From Peptostreptococcaceae bacterium pGA-8 (GTDB lineage: Bacteria; Bacillota; Clostridia; Peptostreptococcales; Anaerovoracaceae): a DNA stretch of 64,000 nt. Below the pieces are notes generated by a model that was given only the letters and a program-made list of their open reading frames with translations, was not told where the DNA came from and ran no database searches. The position numbers and the translations under genes were made by a program. Positions 58,079 through 64,000 of the stretch are shown piece by piece. Each line of letters begins with the position of its first letter. Position 1 is the stretch's first letter. The stretch covers positions 1 to 64,000 of the forward strand of contig FONK01000007.1 of the NCBI GenBank assembly GCA_900112915.1, in the 5' to 3' direction.

Positions 58079-59124
58079 CTAAGCAGGTAATGTGCGGAAA
58101 TGTTGCAATTGGCGGCGGAGCACCTATTTCGATTCAGTCTATGACCAATGTTTCTTCAACTGATGAAAAGGAACTGGTTAGACAAATAAGCAGCTTGGCA
58201 GCGGCAGGCTGTGATATCGTCAGGGTTGCTGTTCCTGATATGGAGGCAGCAGAGACTCTAAAAAAGGTAAAAAAACAGATTGCGATACCTCTGGTTGCCG
58301 ATATTCATTTCGATTATAGACTGGCTGTTGCAGCAATTGCTTCAGGAGCAGATAAGATACGAATAAACCCGGGCAATATAGGTGATGCAAACCGTGTTAG
58401 AGAAGTGGTTAAAGCGGCATCAGAAAGAAATATTCCCATTCGTGTAGGAGTTAATTCCGGCTCTCTGGAAAAAGACATAATCGAAAAAAATGGCGGTGTA
58501 ACAGCTGAAGGATTAGCTGAAAGTGCACTAAGAAATTTAAGGCTGATTGAAGATATGGGCTATGATAATTTAGTAGTATCTTTAAAGTCTTCAGATGTTG
58601 CTATGAATTATCATGCCCATAAAATTGTGAGTGAAGGAACAGAGCATCCAATTCATATAGGTATAACTGAAGCAGGTACTATACGAAGGGGTCAACTAAA
58701 ATCAGCAGCAGGATTAAGTCCGCTGCTTTTACAGGGAATTGGCGATACCATGAGGATATCCATGACTGCAGACCCTGTGGAAGAGGTTATTTTTGCAAAA
58801 GAGCTACTGGCGATACTTGGTATGGCTGAAGGCGGGGTTAATATAGTTTCATGTCCAACCTGCGGCAGAACCAAGATTGACCTTCAAGGTCTTGCTGAAG
58901 CCGTAGAAAAACGAATGAATGAAGAAAAAATTGCCCATAATATAACCATAGCTGTAATGGGATGTGCTGTAAATGGACCGGGAGAGGCTAAAAGTGCCGA
59001 TTACGGAGTTGCAGGGGGGCAAGGAAAAGGGATAATATTTTCAAAGGGAAAAATAATAAAAACAACGCCGGAAGAGCATCTTTTAGATGAGCTTATTGGT
59101 ATTATTAAGGCAGATATAAAATGA
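58075..59124 (+). CDS. ispG: 4-hydroxy-3-methylbut-2-enyl diphosphate synthase
   Basis: A 349-residue 4Fe-4S enzyme of the MEP pathway. The N-terminal TIM barrel starts G-G-A-P-I-S-I-Q-S-M-T; the C-terminal Fe-S domain provides ligands from C-P-T-C-G-R near 261 and V-M-G-C-A-V-N-G-P-G-E near 298, where the final Glu can be the fourth ligand. Translation is coupled to rseP upstream and polC downstream by ATGA overlaps. Confidence 0.97.
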   Translation: MTKQVMCGNVAIGGGAPISIQSMTNVSSTDEKELVRQISSLAAAGCDIVRVAVPDMEAAETLKKVKKQIAIPLVADIHFDYRLAVAAIASGADKIRINPGNIGDANRVREVVKAASERNIPIRVGVNSGSLEKDIIEKNGGVTAEGLAESALRNLRLIEDMGYDNLVVSLKSSDVAMNYHAHKIVSEGTEHPIHIGITEAGTIRRGQLKSAAGLSPLLLQGIGDTMRISMTADPVEEVIFAKELLAILGMAEGGVNIVSCPTCGRTKIDLQGLAEAVEKRMNEEKIAHNITIAVMGCAVNGPGEAKSADYGVAGGQGKGIIFSKGKIIKTTPEEHLLDELIGIIKADIK

Positions 59125-62100
59125 TAGAATTGATTGAGCAATCATTAACATATGAAAAATTAGGAGATCATTCAAAAGAAGATTTCAGCTATAGGGTCAT
59201 CAGTGCAGATCTTAATTCAAAAGACGGAGTTTTAAAAATTAAACTGCGTCTTAATTTTGTGATGCCCTTCTTAGATGGAGAAAAATTAAAGACCCTTGTC
59301 AAATCACAGGTTCCGGGTTTAAATAAAGTTCAGATTGAGTATGAGTATGATGAAATTATTCAAAGCCATGAGGAAATAGTAGCCCTTATAATTGAGAATA
59401 TGGTTTTAAGTCCTTCCATGAGAAGTCCGTGGCTTAATTCCATAAAGACAGGAATGTTTGAAATTAAGGGAAATACAATCGAGATACAGGCTTTAGGTAT
59501 TAGTGCAACTGAAGCCCTTAATTCTACCATGTCAAAGCAGCTTTCGAAGGCACTTAATTCTAAATTCAGTATGGAATATAATGTGGTGTTTCTAAATAAT
59601 GAAAACCTTTATGCAGAAGCTGAAGAAAAAAAGCGAGAGCTGGAGCAGGCGTCTATATTAAGCACACCTAAGAATATTGCTATTAAGCAGTCTGTTGAAA
59701 ATAAAAAGAAATGCAGCATAAGTAAAGAAGGTAATCGTTTAATTGGAAGAGGTAAAATGGGTACCCTTACTATGCTTTCAGATATCATTGAGCCTGAGGA
59801 AGCCATAGATGGAGGAGATTCCAAGAATAATTCCAACTCCGGTGCAATTATAACCGTTGAGGGAATAGTCTTTTTTGTTGAGGCAAGGTCAATTGGCAAG
59901 GAAAGGCAGCTGGTTACAATGCACATAACGGACAAAAAAACCAGCGTCTGTGCAAAGCTGTTTGTCAGTGATGAGGTTTGGGAAGAACTCAGTCATGAAA
60001 TTAAACCGGGTGATTGTCTGAAATTATTAGCAGAACCAAAGATGGATCAGTATGACAAGACCATGGTATTAATGGTCAAGGCCATTGACAGGTCCACGGT
60101 GAAAGAGCGAGAGGATAATTATGAAGGCCTTAAGCGTGTGGAGCTCCATGCTCATACTAAGATGAGCGCCATGGATGGACTGAACACAGTGGAGAACCTC
60201 ATAAAGACCTCAGCCAGATGGGGGCATCCGGCTGTTTCAATTACAGACCATGGAGTGGTACAGAGCTTTCCGGATGCGGCAAAGGAACAATCCAAGCTAA
60301 AAAAGCAAGGGATCAATATTAAAATCATATACGGTGTGGAAGGCTATGTTTTTGATGACAGAGATTGCCTAAATGAAGATGGAACAATAAATTATAAAAA
60401 GAAGGACACCAATCACATAATATTAATAGCTAAAAATCAAGAAGGCTTAAAGAATATATATAAGCTGATTTCCTTTTCTCATCTCGACTATTTTTATAAA
60501 AAACCAAGAATGCCTAAGTCTATAATAGAAAAATATAGGGAGGGTATCATTATCGGATCAGCCTGTGAAGCCGGTGAGGTCTACAGAGGTATTTTAGCAG
60601 GCTTGCCTGACGAGGAGCTACTGAAAATTGCCGAGTTTTATGACTACCTGGAGATTCAACCTCTGATAAATAATAGATTTCTCCTGGAAGGTAATAATAA
60701 GCATGTAAAAATCGATATAAAAGATAAAAGCGATATTATTAAGTGCAATTTGAAGGTTGTAGAATTGGCAGACAGGCTTGGCAAAAAAGTAGTGGCAACA
60801 ACCGACGCTCACTATGATGAGCCGGAGGCCGCCATATACAGAAATATTCTAATGGCCGGAATGGGCTTCAAGGATGCGGAGCGTGGGCAAGGCCTATATA
60901 TGAGAACCACCGAAGAAATGCTTGAAGAATTCAGCTACTTAGGCGATAGAGCCTACGAAGTGGTTGTGGAAAACACCAACTATATTTCAGATATGGTGGA
61001 AGAAGTTAGACCTGTACCTAAAGGAAAATTCCCGCCTAAAATTCCGGGTGCCGATGAGACCTTAAGAGAGTCATGTATGGAAAGGGCGTATAGCCTATAT
61101 GGCAATCCATTGCCTGAGCCAATTGAAGAAAGACTGGAAAAAGAGCTAAATTCCATAATCAGCAATGGTTATGCAGTTATGTATGTAGCGGCACAAATGC
61201 TGGTTAAAAAGTCTTTAGAGGATGGTTATCTTGTAGGCTCAAGAGGTTCAGTAGGTTCATCCTTTGCTGCCACTATGGCAGGAATAACAGAGGTAAACCC
61301 ATTGGAGCCCCATTACATATGTCCTGAATGTAAACATCTTGAATGGGGAGATATGGCTTTATACGACTGCGGCGTGGATATGCCTGACAAAACATGCCCG
61401 ATCTGCGGTGCCCAAATGAATAAAGACGGCTTCACCATTCCTTTTGCTACATTCTTGGGATTTAACGGAGATAAGGAGCCTGATATCGACCTTAACTTTG
61501 CCGGAGAATATCAAGCTACAGCACATAAATATGTTGGAGAAATATTTGGAGAAGAGAATGTATTTAAAGCAGGTACGGTAGGAACTGTTAAAGAAAAAAC
61601 CGCTTTCGGTTATGTTAAAAAGTTCTTTGAGCAAACCCAAAGGCCGGTGAACAAGTACGAAATAAACAGGCTTACTATGAGCTGCTCAGGGGTTAAAAGG
61701 ACTACCGGACAGCATCCGGGTGGTATTATAATTGTTCCGGAGGGTCATGAAATTTATGAGTTTTGTCCGGTGCAACACCCTGCCAATGACAGCACAACGG
61801 ACATAATAACAACACACTTCGATTATCATAAGATTGACGAAAATCTTTTAAAATTAGACATTTTGGGACACACTATACCGTCAATGATTAGACAGCTTCA
61901 AGACTTTACGGGTGTGGATCCTATTAAAGTGCCTTTAACAGACCCTAAGGTTTTGAGTATATTTAATGGCGTCGATGCTCTTGATATAGTAGACAAGGAT
62001 TATAAAGCGACCCATGGAAGCTATGCAATACCGGAATTTGGAACTGCCTTTGTAAGGCAGATGCTGGATGATACTAAACCGGATAAGTTTGCTGATCTGG

Positions 62101-62900
62101 TCAGAATATCGGGCTTTTCTCATGGTACTGATGTTTGGCTCAACAATGCCAAGGACTATATTAAAAGTGGAACAGCTACAATGCGTGAAGCGATTTCGAC
62201 CCGTGATGACATAATGAACTATCTGATTCTAAAGGGAATTGATAATAAGCAGTCCTTCGACATAATGGAAAAGGTAAGAAAGAATAAGACTCTTACGGAT
62301 GAAGAACTGGAGGTAATGTATAGCCATGGAGTTCCTCAATGGTATGTAGATTCCTGCATTAAGATTCAGTACATGTTCCCGAGAGCCCATGCAGTTGCAT
62401 ATGTTATGATGTCAATGAGAATGGCATGGTATAAGGTTTATTATCCAAAGGAATTTTATGCAACCTATTTTACCAGTGTGGCTGCAGATTTTGATACCAC
62501 GACTATAATGGGCGGAAAGCTTGAGATCATATCCAAGCTTGAAGAGATTCGTTTAAAATCTAATAATGCGACGCAAAAAGAAAAGGACCAGGTTCTTGTT
62601 CTTGAAGTGGCACTGGAAATGATAGCCAGAGGTTATTCATTCACCGCACCTGCTTTGGGAGTTGCAGAAGCCTTTAGGTTTAAGGTTGTTGACGATAAGG
62701 TAATGCTTTCATACATTGCAGCACCTGGAATGGGTGAAACTGCAGCAAAGAGCTTCGCTGACGCAGAGGCTGAAAAGCCTTTTGAAACTATTGAGGAGGC
62801 TGTTTTACGATCTAAGATTAATAAAGCCACCGTAGAGGGCTTAAAAAGCTTGGGTGTTTTTGATGGATTACCGGAGACGGATCAGTTATCCTTGTTTTAA
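59121..62900 (+). CDS. polC: DNA polymerase III PolC-type alpha subunit lacking the inserted exonuclease domain
   Basis: A 1259-residue replicative polymerase, about 180 residues shorter than the roughly 1440 of typical PolC. In order: N-terminal domain (1-230), OB fold (245-330), PHP domain (from about 338, H-A-H-T-K near 341), zinc motif (C-P-E-C and C-P-I-C near 735-768), catalytic core (D-I-D-L-N-F near 792 and S-G-F-S-H-G-T-D near 1000). In typical PolC a DnaQ-like 3'-5' exonuclease splits the PHP domain after the Y-G-x-E segment; here Y-G-V-E-G-Y (about 405) runs within 26 residues into N-H-I-I-L-I-A-K-N with no D-x-E-T-T-G. The PHP metal ligands (HAH, TDH, YGVE, DAH) look intact. Confidence 0.93.
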   Translation: MIELIEQSLTYEKLGDHSKEDFSYRVISADLNSKDGVLKIKLRLNFVMPFLDGEKLKTLVKSQVPGLNKVQIEYEYDEIIQSHEEIVALIIENMVLSPSMRSPWLNSIKTGMFEIKGNTIEIQALGISATEALNSTMSKQLSKALNSKFSMEYNVVFLNNENLYAEAEEKKRELEQASILSTPKNIAIKQSVENKKKCSISKEGNRLIGRGKMGTLTMLSDIIEPEEAIDGGDSKNNSNSGAIITVEGIVFFVEARSIGKERQLVTMHITDKKTSVCAKLFVSDEVWEELSHEIKPGDCLKLLAEPKMDQYDKTMVLMVKAIDRSTVKEREDNYEGLKRVELHAHTKMSAMDGLNTVENLIKTSARWGHPAVSITDHGVVQSFPDAAKEQSKLKKQGINIKIIYGVEGYVFDDRDCLNEDGTINYKKKDTNHIILIAKNQEGLKNIYKLISFSHLDYFYKKPRMPKSIIEKYREGIIIGSACEAGEVYRGILAGLPDEELLKIAEFYDYLEIQPLINNRFLLEGNNKHVKIDIKDKSDIIKCNLKVVELADRLGKKVVATTDAHYDEPEAAIYRNILMAGMGFKDAERGQGLYMRTTEEMLEEFSYLGDRAYEVVVENTNYISDMVEEVRPVPKGKFPPKIPGADETLRESCMERAYSLYGNPLPEPIEERLEKELNSIISNGYAVMYVAAQMLVKKSLEDGYLVGSRGSVGSSFAATMAGITEVNPLEPHYICPECKHLEWGDMALYDCGVDMPDKTCPICGAQMNKDGFTIPFATFLGFNGDKEPDIDLNFAGEYQATAHKYVGEIFGEENVFKAGTVGTVKEKTAFGYVKKFFEQTQRPVNKYEINRLTMSCSGVKRTTGQHPGGIIIVPEGHEIYEFCPVQHPANDSTTDIITTHFDYHKIDENLLKLDILGHTIPSMIRQLQDFTGVDPIKVPLTDPKVLSIFNGVDALDIVDKDYKATHGSYAIPEFGTAFVRQMLDDTKPDKFADLVRISGFSHGTDVWLNNAKDYIKSGTATMREAISTRDDIMNYLILKGIDNKQSFDIMEKVRKNKTLTDEELEVMYSHGVPQWYVDSCIKIQYMFPRAHAVAYVMMSMRMAWYKVYYPKEFYATYFTSVAADFDTTTIMGGKLEIISKLEEIRLKSNNATQKEKDQVLVLEVALEMIARGYSFTAPALGVAEAFRFKVVDDKVMLSYIAAPGMGETAAKSFADAEAEKPFETIEEAVLRSKINKATVEGLKSLGVFDGLPETDQLSLF

Positions 62901-62932
62901 TGGGAGCGATTGCAGAATAGGTCTATGGTAAT

Positions 62933-62982
62933 AAAAAAGATGGCTATAGTTTATCTAGGCAGATAACTTTAACCATCTTTTT
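62933..62982 (+). terminator. Bidirectional terminator between polC and the converging minus-strand gene
   Basis: A stem of about 20 positions with a few mismatches (A-rich arm from 62934, AAAAGATGG core, with CCATCTTTTT ending at 62982) and loop AGGC. A-run on one side and T-run on the other make it suitable for both directions. Confidence 0.88.
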
Positions 62983-63012
62983 AATATCTGATTCAAAAGC
63001 CTTATAGCAATG

Positions 63013-63243
63013 CTATTTCAATGCCTTTACAGTGAACTCAAGTGAATCCTCATCTATTTCCATAAATTGATCTTCATTGATGATGAAGCCTGATACGGTA
63101 AGCTTTCCTCCGTCATAGATATACTCATCATCACCTTTTTCATTTATTGATTCTATGGCAAATTCAAAGAAATATTTTTCCTTTTTATCGTCTATGCAGC
63201 TCACTTCAAAGGCAATATTCTTTCCATTGAGTCTTTTGCCCAT
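63013..63243 (-). CDS. 3' part of the minus-strand gene after an apparent frameshift (or small overlapping ORF)
   Basis: A 76-residue frame that overlaps the end of the upstream frame by 43 bp. It continues the style of that protein: G-K-N-I-A-F-E-V-S-C-I-D-D-K-K and K-L-T-V-S-G-F-I-I-N-E-D-Q-F. Switching frame in the A-run region near 63235-63240 (minus-strand GGGCAAAAGA) would join V-E-W-A-K to R-L-N-G-K-N-I-A-F and restore a continuous protein. Alternatively it is a small separate gene starting at the ATG at 63241-63243. Confidence 0.45.
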   Translation of the reverse strand: MGKRLNGKNIAFEVSCIDDKKEKYFFEFAIESINEKGDDEYIYDGGKLTVSGFIINEDQFMEIDEDSLEFTVKALK

Positions 63244-64000
63244 TCTACATGCTGAGGGAGAACAAATTCAAATACTTTGTTGTCAAACTTTCCTACAAGA
63301 GGAATTTTAGTCTTACCTTCCGGATCATCCGCAGCCTTCATGAATATCATGAATGGTTTCAATTTTTTTACGGTTTGAGGTTCTTCCGGCTGCACAATGC
63401 TTTCCTCGCCAATAACATTTAAACGCCAGTATTTAAATTGTATATCATATTTATCATTGAGCTTCTTCAGATCATTTTCATCTACTTTTAAACTGTATTC
63501 CTTTTCTTCCTTTGAACCGTTCATATCACCCTGACTAAGTTCAGGCTTCAGAAGGATAGTATGCTCTTCATTATTCAGCCCTTGCACTATCAACCCGAAC
63601 TCAATAGGGTTATCTATCAGCTTCTCTTTATCTTCCTTTGACAAAGAAATTTTCTGCACAAATGACTTTGGATTAAATTCCGTTGTAGAGCTTAACCAAT
63701 CCTGAGTTCCTTGCTTTCTGACAACAATTTTTTTAGGGGTTACAGTTATAATATCAGGGTTAATCCTGATAATCGGAACCTGTCGTTCAGTATTGGTTTT
63801 ATTATGAATAACTACAAGGTGGACTCCATGTGAAATTGGATGCCCGAGGGCGGATTCAGTAAGTTTCAGAGTTCTGCCGATTGGCACTTTTTTACCCTTG
63901 TTCTCTATTTTCATTATTGAAAATCCGTTTTTTTCGAAGTCATCATAGAGAAGTTGTTTTGTTGAACCGTCCTTGAGTTCGACCTTTATCTTAAGATTTG
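63201..64000 (-). pseudogene. 3' portion of a large repeat-type protein, running off the window, probably frameshifted
   Basis: The frame is open from the right edge (no stop between 63914 and 64000, so the true start lies outside) and ends at 63201. About 265 residues are visible. They show short beta-rich units with D-D-F-E-K-N-G-F-S-I, H-L-V-V-I-H-N-K-T and D-D-P-E-G-K-T-K-I-P-L-V, in the manner of DUF1533/heme-interaction-type surface repeats, but no sure family match. The last 14 residues are out of character compared with the overlapping frame at 63013-63243, which supports a frameshift near 63238. A sequencing error is possible. Termination is by the hairpin at 62933-62982. Confidence 0.5.

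Noticed and set aside
1-64000. CRISPR arrays, rRNA genes, prophage or complete insertion sequences
   Set aside because: No regularly spaced direct repeats, no rRNA-like sequence, and no transposase, integrase or phage structural genes were seen.

Overview
The window is low-GC, almost entirely plus-strand DNA from an anaerobic member of the Bacillota, most likely class Clostridia. The evidence is AT-rich third codon positions, strong AGGAGG ribosome sites, PolC-type replication polymerase, sortase-anchored surface proteins with Cna-B and VaFE-like repeats, and a Listeria/Clostridium-style ethanolamine locus controlled by EutVW. A peptostreptococcal or Anaerovoracaceae-like lineage would fit, but the genus is not determined from sequence alone.

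Layout. 1-4.1 kb: the tail of one sortase-anchored protein, a 530-bp non-coding stretch with several hairpins, and a 1090-residue LPKTG adhesin. 4.2-6.0 kb: a PadR / DUF1700 / DUF4097 envelope-associated operon. 6.1-25.9 kb: a complete ethanolamine-utilisation microcompartment locus in two transcription units, eutG-S-P-V-W and eutA-B-C-L-M-K-M-T-X-N-H-Q-J-(BMC)-N-pduS-pduT-X-E-pduL-M. Each unit is preceded by a promoter or -10 element, a pair of hexaloop hairpins and an overlapping intrinsic terminator, as expected for antitermination by the ANTAR protein EutV. EutBC splits ethanolamine into acetaldehyde and ammonia inside the shell, EutE and PduL convert acetaldehyde to acetyl-phosphate, EutG makes ethanol, EutT/EutA/PduS maintain the adenosylcobalamin cofactor, and EutH imports substrate. 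26.0-27.5 kb: uridine kinase, tRNA-Leu(CAG) and a small membrane protein. 27.7-31.1 kb: a sigma-54 activator and its likely target operon (isochorismatase-family hydrolase plus M20 amidohydrolase) behind a clear -24/-12 promoter and an array of TTGCAA-type sites. 31.3-32.0 kb: deoC on the minus strand.

32.1-45.6 kb: housekeeping genes, including trigger factor-ClpP-ClpX-Lon-EngB, Hpt, a second PduL, a PHP phosphoesterase, GlpP, a beta-CASP nuclease-like protein and a DMT exporter. 45.8-53.0 kb: a compact Tad/Flp-like secretion-pilus locus (CpaB-, TadZ-, TadA-, TadB-, TadC-like) followed by four very small single-helix proteins and a sortase-anchored VaFE-type protein. 53.0-62.9 kb: pyrH-frr-uppS-cdsA-dxr-rseP-ispG-polC, tightly coupled by short overlaps; this PolC lacks the usual inserted proofreading exonuclease domain. 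63.0-64.0 kb: the 3' part of a minus-strand repeat-type protein that appears to be frameshifted and runs off the window.

The points most worth a second look are the paired ANTAR leaders with GNNGNA loops, the exonuclease-less PolC, the micro-pilin Tad locus with a 136-bp gene overlap, the shell protein carrying a Rho-N/SAP-like tail, and the sigma-54 regulon with its shared TTGC-N-GCAA operator.
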